Shown one piece after another: positions 31,301 through 43,633 of a stretch of DNA of 64,000 bases. The position numbers and the translations under genes were made by a program. The stretch comes from Branchiostoma floridae (Eukaryota > Chordata > Leptocardii > Amphioxiformes > Branchiostomatidae), in NCBI RefSeq assembly GCF_000003815.2, contig NC_049982.1, forward strand, positions 17,308,365 through 17,372,364. Reading direction: 5' to 3'. The notes beneath the pieces were generated by a model. The model saw only the letters and a program-made list of their open reading frames with translations. It was not told the origin of the DNA and did not search any database. Numbering within the stretch: the first letter of the stretch is position 1; each line of letters opens with the position of its first letter.

Positions 31301-34300
31301 GGCAGACCTGCTCATAGATTGACAGAAGATGTAAGTATGAAATCCTAATTTACTGTTGTGGGGGAGGGGGGTAAAAAGACGAGAACACGTTACTGTTGTG
31401 TGTTCTGTGTAACCTTGGAGTAGAAAGTGTTCATAATAGATTGTCATATTTCTCTGTCTATAAATTTTATGAAGAATGAAGTAGAAAAGTTTGGGGTGTT
31501 GTCTTGACTACCATATACATGGATCTGTCCTCATACTTTACAGCAAGCTAGAAAAAATGCAGAGGAACTTATAGCTGAAGAGGAGAAAAGGAAAAAGGCA
31601 GCAGAGAAGAGAAGAGCTAAGAAAAAGGTATGTGATTTTAGGTTGAATTTTGTATTATCAGTTGTGTACTGGTTCTTGGCATTTTACAAATTCCCTGTCT
31701 GATGTCATTTTTTCCCTTTACAGAGAAGAAAGGAAAAGAAAAGACAAGAAAAGGAAAAGAAAGAAAAAGTAGATGAAAAAATTGTAGAACCAGAAGAAGG
31801 AGAAGAGGTAAGCAATCTGTATACAACAAAAGTTTTGGTAAACATTAATCTTATTATGTGCCTGGCAAAACTGGGATAGTCTAAACATGATTAAGAATGT
31901 TTTCTCTCAGGGCACATGAGGAAGGAAAGAAAGAAGTATTGCAATGTAGATCAAAGAAATGTTTTTGATCAAATAGTTGTCTTCTACTAGTATGATTGCC
32001 AGCTATCATTTGTTATGAAACATTTTACTGCACATTCTGAAATGTTTTTAACAATTGCTAATCTTAAGTTGAAAGTTCATCTGTGTTGGTAGAAGTCATT
32101 CTTGAAATAATTGAACTGCAATCTTCAGACAACGAAAATTGGACTCACCCAAATTTTGGGTGAGTCCAATTTTTGTGTTGGAAATTAGTATCTACAATTA
32201 TTATTGGAAATTATTATTTACAATTATTTCAAGAATTGCTAATCTTAGCATTCCAGTAAGTAACGTCCTGTGACATTAGAATCGTTATAGGCCTGTGAAA
32301 CTTGCTTCAATGTTAATGTTGTTGATCAATTTGAATTGTCTGAATGCATAAGTGAATGTGCTGCATCTCTTTTCCTTTGTCTTCATTTCAGGAAGATACA
32401 GATGAGCCAGAAGATGCAGATAGTAAAAAGTCCTTCCACCAAACAGATAAGATAGTAGCAAATGGGAAAGTTGAGTCTTCCACAAAAAATCCCATGAGTG
32501 ATAGCAGAAGTAAAAAGAAGAAAAAGGATAGCAAAAGGTAATGACCCATCCACACCTGGGTTGTTTTTCTGTTGTTCTTTATTGTTCTTTGTTTGGTGAA
32601 TCACATTGTAGTACTTAATGAATATTCATGAGTTAACTAGCAACTCATTATAATATTTCCCAGCATCCCCTGTTGCATAGAACTGACAGAGGATAATTTT
32701 GGCTTTTTCATTCAATTCATTTATTTCAATGATAAAGTTTCCTTCTTGTAATGTGGGCTTCAAAATATATGTATGAGAAAGTCAGTAACTCACTATTTTA
32801 GAATATTCTGAGTATTTGGAGAATATGTCTTCTTTCCTTCTTCAGGGGTGTAGAGTTTTGCAGTTGCATTTTGCCAGGTATAGAAGTTGTCAGTTCTTGA
32901 AAGGGACCGATCATTGACCTCCACCATGTCACTCTGGTTTCCCTTCAAACACCACGCATAAATCTTTCGCCTTTTACTAAAGATTTCCGTGGAGGGGAAT
33001 AATCAATGAGTCTGTAACTCAATTTTTCTCTGCCCTGCCTTGAGCAGGGCTCCTCTTAAACCAAAGCAGTTCACCTGTCCTCCTTCACATCATAGACATC
33101 AGCTGGCAGTCTACCAGATGACTCTTATTTACTATTAGTGTCCCCGTACAGCCATCATGTTCAATGCTAAATTTTATTTGTTTTATCTTTCAGAGTTGTA
33201 GATGAGTCCTCATCTTCAGAAGAAGAGGTATGTCTTTTCATGCATGCATCTCACAAGTCTAATTATCAGTGTATCAACATAGTAACTGAATAAAGACAGA
33301 ACAACAAGTTTCTGCATACTTAACACAAGGTTCGATTCACTATGATTACAACCATGTTTTTCACACTACAGATTATCCACAATACAGTGTTATTATGTCA
33401 CTGATTATCATTGGAAATGGATTTTTCTCTCAGCCCTCAGGAATAATACAGACAGCTTGTACATAATTGATACCAATCTAATACCTTTAACAAGAAAAGT
33501 AGATTTACTTGTCTCTATACTGTGTTCCTCCACTGGCATTTTTGTAGGTAATTTTCTATGTCTCTGTGCAGGAGCCTTTTTTCGACCCAAATAGTGCATT
33601 TGTGGCCAATGCTGCCAAGAAAAGTGTGCAAGCTGCAGCAGCATCCAGCAGCAAAAGTGCAGGTCCCTCTAAAAAAGAAAAGGCAGTTAATGGCCAGGAG
33701 AGAGGTAGAAAAGAGAGAAAAGAGCAAGAAGAAGAAACAGTAAGGACAAGTCTTTATACTCTATGGCGTTCTTAAAGCTGCAGTGAGTGATTATATGGAA
33801 TCTTCTTTTTGTTTTACAATCTTTTCATGAACATTGTTACAAATGTTGATATGTGATTGGAACAAACTTAAAGGGAGTAGATGTATGTGTTTTACTGTAC
33901 ATTGTAGTATAGTTAGGAATTTGTGATTAATGATGTCATTTTGCCTTTGTTTGCACTTGCAAAGTTTCATCTTTGATCATTGTCTCATTACAGATAGAAG
34001 AGCTAGACCCAGTAGTTTTAAAAAGCAGACAGATTGCAGGTTTGTGACCAGTGTTCATTATTGTGTACCGATAGTCCCTTTTAATCTTTGTTTCAAAGGA
34101 GACAAATGTAGAAATGAAATATGTTGCCTGGATGTCTGATATGTTGGATGTTGTTACAGTACGTGGAAATGAGATGGCAAACCATGGGCATTATGGTAAT
34201 GCAGTAGAACTCTTCACAGCAGCCATTAAGTTGGACCCCTCAGACTTCAGGTAGGACAAGATGCTTGTTTTGTAGGGGGGGGGGGGTCTTGTATGATCTT

Positions 34301-37300
34301 GTGCATCATGCTTAAGTGTAAAATATCTCATTTTCTTGTGAAACTTTTTGAGTTTTACAATATGTTGATGGCACTTTTCACCAGAAAGTGCATTTCTTGA
34401 GATAAGGCCACACCAATTTAATTCGTTGGTTCTCGGAATCGCCGCTTCAAAAAATCGCAAAACCAAAAAAAAAAAAATAAAAATTTTCTCCCCAGGCTAT
34501 CTGAAGGCTGCAGTTTTTCAATAAGTCGATAGGTGTCTCTCTTTGAAGTTGTGACCTAGGTGATCATGTGACGGAGATTAGCCAATCAGAAGCATCATTC
34601 TTAAAATCAAAATGGCGCCACCAGAAAAATAGAAGGGGAAGGAGTACCGGAGTCGGATAATTTTGAGTACAAATAGAGTAGAATTGGAGCTTGAAGAAGT
34701 GTAGTAGAAGGTAGTGCAGTAGCAGGAGAAGAAAATACCATGTCTGTGGATCCAGGAAAGCCACATTTTTTGTGGTGTGTACAGTTTTTAACCGGGGACA
34801 GAAGTCAGAAGAAACTTCTTGGCCAACAGACAAAATTTATTTATGAAAACATGTCTTCTTCTTCTTCTGTCACATAATTAACAGATATGCATCGAGGGCC
34901 CAAACGATGTGCAGGTGGGTTTGATGAAATATAATTTCCTTGATATTTGATGGACAAACCAAAAATTATTTCGAAGTATTTAGCCAACAGAAAAATATGA
35001 GTTCCCTTGGCCAAATTGGGGCTTGTTCATATACACCCAAAGTACTAGTAATTAGTAGTAAGTTCACAGGGGTTTTTGACTTTTAAAGAGTAGAATTTTG
35101 ACAAAGTAGGTAGCACAGAGTTGCAGTAAGACTGGGAATTCTTGTCAAGCAGAGCAAATATTAAATTATTTTGAGTTCCCCTTGGGGTTTGTTGATAAGT
35201 TTCAGTTACTGTAAGATGGACACTTTGTTTTTGACCTCCATGAATAAAAGACAAAAATGAAGACTGCATTTTCAGACTGTTGTTTCCAATTGAATCAAAC
35301 CAGGATGGTACATATAAAATTCATAATTACAATGTCACCTTTTATCAATAACCATAATTCTAATGTTTTAGTACAATTCGGTAAACTGAAAGAAATCAAT
35401 AAAATCAATTATCGTGAAAATAACATACGAAAATAGCAATGTATGTACCGGTAGCACTTACTGTACCGTTAGTGTCTCAGTGAGTATGATACGAGAGCCC
35501 CCATGGCCAGATTCAGCAATGGCTTTGCCATCAGAGAAGTTTTTTTTTTTTTTTTTTTTCGCCCTGTCGCTTCATATTTTTCATGAAAAAATCCGAGAAC
35601 CAACAAATTAAATTGGTATGGCCTAAATACAAGTACATGTAGCTGCTTTGAGAATGTTTGTTGTCATGGAACAGTTTGATTCATCTCTCATTTGCAGTTT
35701 TTTATCATCATTCTGCCTCCATGTTAGTGCTTGTAATCCTCACAGTAATTCAACAATCTAGAGAACATGAGCAGAATGTGCTTATGGTTCAAAAGGTTGG
35801 CCTGGCAAGTCCTCAATGTCACATTGATGTATATTACATGTAGAACTGACCGGTTTTTATGTTTGATCTCAGGTTCTTTGGGAATCGATCCTACTGCTTT
35901 GACAGGATGGGCCTCTATGACAAGGCTCTGTCGGATGCAGGGAAAGCCATAGATATCGCCCCGGACTGGCCAAAAGGATACTTCAGAAAAGGTCGTGCCT
36001 TGGCAGGATTAAAAGTCAGTACACCCAACACATACTCATGTTGCAAAACTGACTTGTATGGTCTAGTGGTTGGGATTTGCCGCAGATCACAAACCCAGAC
36101 ACTAAATCATTAAGCTAAAAGGCCTAAAGCCAGTTCGCATTGTCAGTTTAGCATTTTGAACCCCACTAATACATTGGTATGAAAAGCAGCAATGGAAAGC
36201 TGTCTTGTCACAAATGATGTACATCTTGTTCTATTTATTGTTAACACTCCCAAGATGTTCCAACAGGAATGTTTAGTTTGTTGTCATGAAGCAATTATCC
36301 ACATTGACCTGTTGTAGGAAAAGAACTAGACATGCAAATGTGAAAGGAAAATAATTCACAGCCAGTGGTGATTTTCCCCCCAGTTATTTGCAGATGCCGA
36401 ACGAGCATTTGAAAAGGTGCTAAAACTGGACAGGAACTGTGAAGATGCCATGCAAGAACTTCTAAGAGTCAGGACTCAGCAGCTTATGGTAAGGGACCTT
36501 TGCAAGAACATAACATGTTATCAGAGGTTTACTCTAGAATCATGTCAATCAAAAAAAGGCATCATGTACTCAAGTTGATTTGCACTTGTTTTATGTTTTT
36601 TTTATGTGTATACAAGGCACCTTGAAAACCGCCCTAGTGGCAATATGTTGCACCTGGATAAATGAATGAATAAATCCAAAATCCTGGCAGAATTGCTGAT
36701 GTAAGCAACACTAACTCATTGCTACAAAACTGCAAATGTACCAGACTGTAAATTGTGGTACACACTGAATGGTTTGACAGTATCACATGTTTAAAAATAG
36801 ATATGGGCAGGTTTTTAACAAAACACTTCAGTAACTGTTGTAGTAACCCATTTAAGTCCTTTACCCTTTGACATTTAGTTTCACATTACAAGTAGTATGG
36901 CAACATCTGGAAGGTTTATTGCAACTGAATAATGACGTATATTTTGAAAGTTTTCTAAAACTGTACCTTTGTGTGCAGGAAATGGGATTCTCCCGCCAAC
37001 AGAGCGAACATGCAATCCGGGTGCATGGAACAGTTCAGGCAGCTTTAGACTCTCTACTAGCAGGTGTTGGTAAGTTGTCATCCACCCAAGATGTGCAGGA
37101 AACTTATCAACATGCACATGTGTGCACACAATACACAAACACACACAGAGCCTTCTGATAAACAGCTGAAAGAGCTTTTATGTTTAATTCTGTAGACTTA
37201 AAACTCATAGAAAATAGTGAAAATGCCTAGATTGGAGGTGTAGGATAAAGGTGCTTATGACACAGCTTAAATGTCATGACAAAATCATGGTTGAAGTCAC

Positions 37301-40300
37301 ATTGTGTTTTTGCATTTCAAAGTTAGGACAGGATAGAGTCTTTGCCTACTGACTATATTGTATACCAATGCACGAGTTAAAGAACAGAGTGAATAAGCAT
37401 TAAAATTTATTTCTCTCTATTACCTCTGTTGCACCAGTTCAGGAATCTAGTCTCTCTCAAGAAGTTTACCTGTCTGATGAAGAATTTGACCACTATAGCA
37501 ACGTGCCTACATTCACAGAAGTCCTCCCATCGGGGACAGCCAGGGCTGGCAGGTAAGGCACTCTTGCGCCTCTTGTCTCATTATCTATCTATCTATTTAT
37601 CTATTGTACTTCCCACAACAATGGTGGGGAGACAAAACAGGTGATACCACCTCTGCAAGTTGTCTCCCCTAAACAAAATACACATTCAAGTGAATAATAA
37701 TAATCAACAAAGGTATATACAACCATAATCGGAAGCAAAAGATAACTTATATACAAGTACATATGCAAGTAAATAATAAGAATCACAAAATGGCATATAC
37801 AGTGATAATCGGAAACAAAATATAACTTATATACAAAAAATTAGTTTATACTTTGTCTAAACAATTTAAATTACTTCAGTTGGAAGATTGTACTGTAAGT
37901 AATGTAATATAACTGCCTCATGTTTGTTTTTGAAAGTTGTGAACACAAGCAAAAGTTTTATTAGGAGGCAATATGCATACTTGCTTGCTTATGTTGTGCC
38001 ATTGTTTCTAAGGATGACCTGTACCATGTAACAATTTGCTGTAGCATTAATGATCTGGCTGTTTTTCAGTACAAAGCCTCCAGTGGACGGTGTAACAGCT
38101 CTCTGGGTGGGCAATGTACTTCCTAAAGTCAAAGAAGAGCAAATAAGAAAATTATTCAAAAAGTAAGTGGTGTCAAGACTTGTGCTTTTGCAACACATTG
38201 TAGTCTTATGGTAACATAGATCACTATTCACTTTTGATTTGGTAGAAGTTGGGTACTTTGGAATGTCTTACTGGTTTTTGAGTTGAAAATATTTGTAATT
38301 TTAGTTATATTATGACAAGTTATCATATACATGTACAATGTGCATGGAAATCATGCTGTCATAAATGACTTAGTTGCACTTCCAGTAGCAAGGGGAAAGT
38401 TTAGGGAATCCGATATGTTAGACTCTTAAAATTGGTCTCCCAAATGTTAAGTGACTACTGGATGTACTATAAGATGCTTCTTGATGTACTGTCATTATCC
38501 CTTGTGTTTCAGAACGAGACAGCTTATAATTAAAAGTTTTCTATTCATTGGTGTGTATTGATTGTATCCATTTGTGTGTTCTCTTTAATGTATATTCTCT
38601 TGAATGATCACTTCAGAGACAGCTGAGCTTGGACAGTGCTCACACTTTGCTATCTTAAGCTCTTGGTCTTGCAACTCAAGAAGTCACAGGGACTGTCTTG
38701 TTTTTATGTGTTTGCAGATATGGGGAGATCACAAGTGTGCGCATGCTGTCCGACAGATACTGCTGCTTTGTCAACTTCAGATCAAAAGATGCTGCAGAGT
38801 TGGCATTGAAAGGGCTACAGGTAGGCATAGCAGTGGAAAAGTACTATTACATCTTCTGCCCATCTATCCGTTCGCTGCAGAAAAAATGCTTTATAGAAGG
38901 ATTTGCTGAGGATTTTTTTTCACTCTTTTGTGCTAAAATTGGCTTTGATTTACCAGTGCCTTTATTTTGGAAAATGTACATTCCAGGGACATGAGTTAGA
39001 AGGCCAACACCTACTGATAAAGTACCCGGACAACCCCATAGTTAACGGACAGCGCACCACAGTCCTGAGGAAAACAAACATCACCGTCCCCACAACAACA
39101 CCAACCAACAGCACCACCACAGTCAAGCCCACCTCTGCTATCCCACAACAGCCCAAAGCTAAACAACCTTCCAACAATCAGAAGAGCCAAGCTAACAGGG
39201 AACAGCAACGGGAACAACAGCAGTCACGGTAAGAGACCTTGTTTTAAACCAGTCAACTCACAGACATAAGACTGCAGACTGCAGAAGAATTTGGTACAAA
39301 AGCTGACCTTGTAGAAAGTAGCTGTTCTGGCTTGACTGCTGAAAACTGCAACCAAATGTTGGAACATCTATTTTCAATTCCATACTTGAAGTCCACCTCC
39401 TTGTCTCATCTTCCCCCTTGTCCACCACACCGGTGTTGTATTTAAGTGCATATGGTCTCCAAAGTATGAGTATGTCCCACAAGGCTGTAGTTCCAAACAG
39501 GTAATCATGTATCTATGACTGACTACGCCCCACGCTTTCCTTGCAGGGGGAAAGCAAACCCGGCCATGCAGGTGGCCACTGCTCAGCAGAACAGCATGTG
39601 AGTTGTGTCATATTTTCGGTTGGATCAATTGAGGATATAGAGTCAAGAACCTGCAGTTGCTATTATACAAGTTGTATGAGACTGCAACTTCCTATCACTT
39701 TATCTTAATACAAAACATTCCAACATGGAGGCAGGTTACCAGATAATCCGGTTTCAAATCCACTGCACATAACAGCCTATTACAGCTAGACCTCTGGGGC
39801 ATAAGTGGATGACAGTACAGCTAGACAGTCACATCCATGTATATGTCCTACTCTGTACACTACACTTACACCTCTTTGCCCGGTTTTTACTTCCAGGAGG
39901 ACAGAACAGCCCACCCAGGCACTAGAATTGTGAGTGGTTTATACCCAGGGGTGGAGGTGGTGTGGAGAGGATATCATACCTGTCAAGTCTCACTGTTTGT
40001 GTGTTTCCTGGTCCTTTGTAGCAAATACTACTGTCTTCCCAAGTCTCTGTTTTTCCTGTCCACTTCCAGCAAAAGCTGTCTCACTATATTACCTTAATTA
40101 CCTTGAATACTCAGAGAGGCCAAAGTCTCTTGTCATCTTGATTGTCATTTGTTTTATCTGTTTCTGCAGGGACAAGAAGTCAGGGCCAGTAAAAACAACC
40201 AAAGGGGATGAGTGTTACTTCTGGCGGACCACAGGTTGTCATTTTGGGGACCGCTGCATCTACCAGCACATTCCAGAGAGCAAGGGCTGTGAGAAGAAGC

Positions 40301-40314
40301 CCTGGCATAAATAG
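25331..40314 (+). CDS. DnaJ-TPR-UBA-RRM-CCCH multidomain protein (TTC31-like centre)
   Basis: There are 23 exons: 25331-25379, 28960-29051, 29522-29599, 30072-30120, 30448-30606, 31296-31330, 31544-31627, 31724-31807, 32392-32537, 33194-33227, 33572-33739, 33994-34039, 34160-34250, 35873-36014, 36384-36488, 36979-37069, 37438-37552, 38070-38162, 38718-38820, 38987-39228, 39547-39597, 39897-39929, 40170-40314. All phases close; 744 aa. The J domain is residues 1-70, with HPD at 35-37 (needed to stimulate Hsp70). A highly charged Lys/Glu helix covers about 155-210, then acidic/Ser-rich linkers. TPRs cover about 340-450 (GNRSYCFDRMGLYDKA, WPKGYFRKGRAL). UBA is about 455-485 (EMGFSRQQ). The RRM is about 530-605 (RNP2 LWVGNV, RNP1 RYCCFVNF). 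A Thr/Gln-rich linker precedes a C-x7-C-x5-C-x3-H zinc finger at 712-730 near the end. The charged helix and TPRs resemble vertebrate TTC31; the whole order suggests an RNA-linked Hsp70/ubiquitin adaptor (inference). Confidence 0.88.
26481..27932. mobile_element. Mutator-like TIR element A (intron 1 of the DnaJ/TPR gene)
   Basis: Perfect 9-bp target duplications CACCATTGT flank it (26472-26480 and 27933-27941). TIRs begin GGGTTCGCTTAAAAGGC and extend well over 100 bp with internal CAGGCCAGG/CCTGGCCTG repeats. It has no transposase frame, so it is non-autonomous. It is the same family as 56499-57521, in inverted orientation. The interior holds a (CA)n run (27609-27628) and a tRNA-like B box (GGGTTCAAATCC). 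A 325-N gap lies inside; removing the gap and the duplicated flank leaves 1024 bp, against 1023 bp for the sister copy. Confidence 0.9.
26845..27169. other. Assembly gap (325 N), probably artefactual
   Basis: The 84 bp before the gap (26761-26844) are repeated almost exactly after it (from 27189). This suggests two overlapping contig ends that were not merged, not missing sequence. Confidence 0.9.
32135..32173. repeat. Perfect 19+1+19 palindrome
   Basis: In the intron between exons 8 and 9 of the DnaJ/TPR gene, 19 nt (starting AAAATTGGACTCACCC) are followed by one T and then the exact reverse complement. This makes a cruciform-capable palindrome with essentially no loop. No binding protein is suggested. 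Confidence 0.9.
34406..35623. mobile_element. Harbinger-like TIR element, long copy
   Basis: This 1218-bp element lies in the intron between exons 13 and 14 of the DnaJ/TPR gene. The left end is GGCCACACCAATTTAATT and the right end is its reverse complement with small differences. TAA lies on both sides (34403-34405 and 35624-35626). A 3-bp TAA/TTA duplication with a GG-start TIR is the signature of PIF/Harbinger. No transposase frame is visible. A poly-T run (about 35549-35568) and a poly-G run just outside (about 34275) may be assembly-error prone. Confidence 0.85.
37585..37860. repeat. Intronic simple repeat and ~75-bp tandem duplication
   Basis: A TCTA-type microsatellite (about 37580-37604) is followed by two diverged copies of a roughly 75-bp unit, each containing ATAATCGGAA and ATAACTTATATACAA (near 37725 and 37806). 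The unit occurs in the intron after the exon ending at 37552. It may be the 3' tail of a retroelement, but no coding part is seen. Confidence 0.55.
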
Positions 40315-43300
40315 CCATTCCCTCCCTCCACACACTCATGTACATGGAGAATGTCACATCATGGAATAAGCTTACACAGCATTGATAGAGGTGCTGGGAG
40401 TGTCTGAAGCATTCACAAAGAGACTAGTAAAGAAAAACCCATGTTTACTTGTGAAGATTGTCCAAGGTATGGATTGTGGAGTGTCTCGTAGGCAGACAAA
40501 TGTGATGGCTGTATTCTGGTATGGCAGGACATCCCAAGACCTCTACTGAAATGTGTGGCTTTGTTGATATATATTTTTTTTAGAACTGTGCCAGCTGAAA
40601 ATTCAATCTCTGGTATACTTTGTAAGGTCACAGTACATGTACATCTCACAGCTCCTGAAGAATTAACCATTTACTCAGACACTGCAAGATAAGTGTTACA
40701 ATATCCAAGTGTTACAGCATAAACATGCTACCTGGTACTTTTGTACTGTATATGAATAGTCCATCAATTTAAAGGTCATTATTTAGTGAAATATTAGCCT
40801 GCGCGTAATTTATTCTTCAAAATAATCATGCATCGGCAAGAAATTAGTTATCTTTTCATGGTCCTTTGCACCTGCCTTTTGTTTGTTTATCTGCATACAG
40901 TAATATGTTTGGTTGAATTTTGGTGTGGAAAACCTGCCAATGGGTCGCAGCTGCCTATAGTTTACCCAAGAGCAAACAAGCCCTTTTCTCTGTGTCCATT
41001 CCTATGCAAGCTGAGGAGCCCAACTGACAAGTTTGGTTGGCTAAGGGGTTTGTGTACCACTCTACATTTGATGTATCATGGTGATTCCCATGGCTGACAC
41101 TCCCAGTTGGACAAAACATCCACACTTTGGTTCAGCTGCTTACAAAGGTCTTTTTCCAGGGACTTTTGAACATACATTTAACTCTTAGTTAGAACACTTT
41201 TTGCACAACCTGGGTTTCCAGCTTGACATTCCTGTTATTCGCAAGAAAACTTGTGATGTAACATTGATGCTGTTACACTATTGTCAGCTGTAGAAGACCA
41301 AATCTACATTCTGTCTACGGCATTCCATGTGGACCTTAATTGCAACCTTAGTGCAGATGTTGTCTTGAATCCAGGACCCCCAAAACATTATGGAAGTCCA
41401 AGCTAGGAATCTTGCAGCTTGACCATAGATAATGTAGCAGGTTACTGGCCACAAGCCCTGGTAGGTCCCAAGGTAGCATGGGACCAATTCATAGCTTCCA
41501 TTTCTGATATTTCCTTATTGAAGAGTTTCTGTAATCATGATCTAATTATTGATCCTGTCAGCCAATCGACTTGAACCGTTATTATGTACTAACCAAAAAC
41601 ATTTATTTTTGTTGTTTTCTTTATGCACACTGTTGTTAATGTTGCTGTTTTTGTTGTCCAGGCAACTGTAAGATGAGGATGGCCAGGAAGGGTCTTGAAT
41701 GAAGGCATATAAAAATGTTCCATTCCTACTACCGGTATTGTTTCTCAGCCAGCTTCTGATAACATATTTTAGGCCATCTACCTTTCTTCATCAGGAATGT
41801 TGTGCAATTCGATAAATTTCACGGCAGTTTTGTCCATTTGCCCCACACAGTATGTCCTTCCTGGTCTAACCTCAAGTATGGGCAATCCAGTTTTGAGTAA
41901 AAGTACACAGTATGTAAGTTGCTTATGATAATTAAAGCTATGCATTACTACACTAGACATGAAAATTTATTAACACTTGGAGTGCATATTGTACTTCAGG
42001 ATTGCAGGGCTAGGCTCAATGTCAATGATTTCCTCTGTGATATTGATTTGTTTTACAAGTTGATAAGAAGAATACCATTTCTTCCATCTTGTTATGACAG
42101 CAGATGTGATGGTAATACAATGTGGAGAAGCCATCCTGTGGTGTACGTGGAAATGTCATGATCTTTGAGATGCCAATCACTTATAATATAGATTAACACA
42201 GTGCCAAGATAGTTGCAGCTTTATTGCCAAGTTAGATATAGATGAACCTATATTGTTTGTCCATCCAAATTAAGTACAAGGTCATTGCCTCAGCTGCTGG
42301 GTAAATGTTACCTGTTCTAGATATTGCTTGACTTATACAAGAACATAGCATTTTGGAAATGAGTAAATTCTAAGGGTTTTCATGCATTAGCTCACAAGCT
42401 GAGGCAATACCTTAACTTCTTTTTGTTTCTTTGTACATGAAAAGTTTTCTCCTGTCAAACAAATGAATGATTCTCTGCTCAAGTAACCCACAAATGTTGC
42501 TAATAAGAAGAAGCAAAATATCTGATTTTTATACTGAATGACAGGTGATAATATCTGGCTTAATAAACAGCTTTATGCAGAAATGTTTCATGACTGGTAT
42601 ATTATTAGTATAGTTCATATATCATGGAACATTCGCAAATGCTACCTCCAAAAGACAGTCTGGGAAACAACTTCCTTTAAACAACATGAGAAAAGATGGA
42701 AAACTCTCAAAAATATCTGACAAGGGCCATGCCACACCAGGCAAGCAAGTATTATGTTATTATAAAAGATTGCAGTTAAGTTTGTGGGAATTTAATTTTA
42801 CAAGAGGGAGAAAATGTAGTGTTCACAGTGGTTTTGACTTCACAATAGCACTGCAGTCACAGCTTTTGTATGTAAACCAGGTGGAAACCACCTACAATGT
42901 ACTAGTGACTGGGCCAGGGTGCTACAGATAGAACAATTGCCAATTGGCCATACTGTAGATCTGTTACTGACCACATCTACTGTTATTGACCCCTCTGGAT
43001 AAATAGCACTTGTCAATGAATTTGTATTTAATGTTAAAAGGGAAGAACAGCTACATCTACCTTTGCAGAAAAGTCACAAGGTTGAAGTCTACTATGGAGA
43101 TCAAGGGCATACCACACTTGAGTGTCTTCACCCTAAAAGGCACCTCCAACACACAATTATACTGTACAGTGTATAGTACATACATGTAACACTTGGACAT
43201 GGGCAGGAGGGGACAAGACAGAACATTTTGCTCTGGTTTTGAGTTTGCAGTGAAGTGGTCACCGCAAAAAAAAAAACCCAAATATAAAACCACCACAAAT

Positions 43301-43630
43301 ATTCCTGCATTTGCAGTAATCTAATGGGAAAGCATTAAAAAGTTGACCATGTATAACACAAATATTAAAACAACAATCTTTAATTGCAGTGGAGGCAAAC
43401 AGGACTACTACCAGTAATAATCCTGTATGTCATAAACCTTAGCAACTATTACAAAGTAGACTTAGAATCTAAAAAAAAAGATTAAATCCAAGCCATTTAT
43501 TTGCCTGTTGTTATGAAATTTCTCATGTGTAGTACATGTACTACCTATCATGGCACAAATTCTTAAACACAGGCAGAACATATCCTTGTCCAAACATAAA
43601 GCCTCTTATAAACCTTAAACCAATATAGAT
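40315..43630. other. Tail-to-tail intergenic region
   Basis: The left part is the likely 3' UTR of the DnaJ/TPR gene. A minus-strand open stretch about 41960-41778 reads smoothly but matches nothing I know and has no joinable partner exon. The remainder is AT-rich without recognised genes or repeats. Confidence 0.5.
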
Positions 43631-43633
43631 ATA

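Noticed and set aside
39591-39602. ATG TGA read as the stop of the DnaJ/TPR gene
   Set aside because: The GTGAGT there is a good donor, and splicing on yields two more in-phase exons ending in a canonical CCCH finger.
41778-41960. Minus-strand open stretch of about 60 codons with protein-like composition
   Set aside because: It has no recognisable domain and no adjoining exon with matching phase; it lies in intergenic sequence. Kept only as a note.
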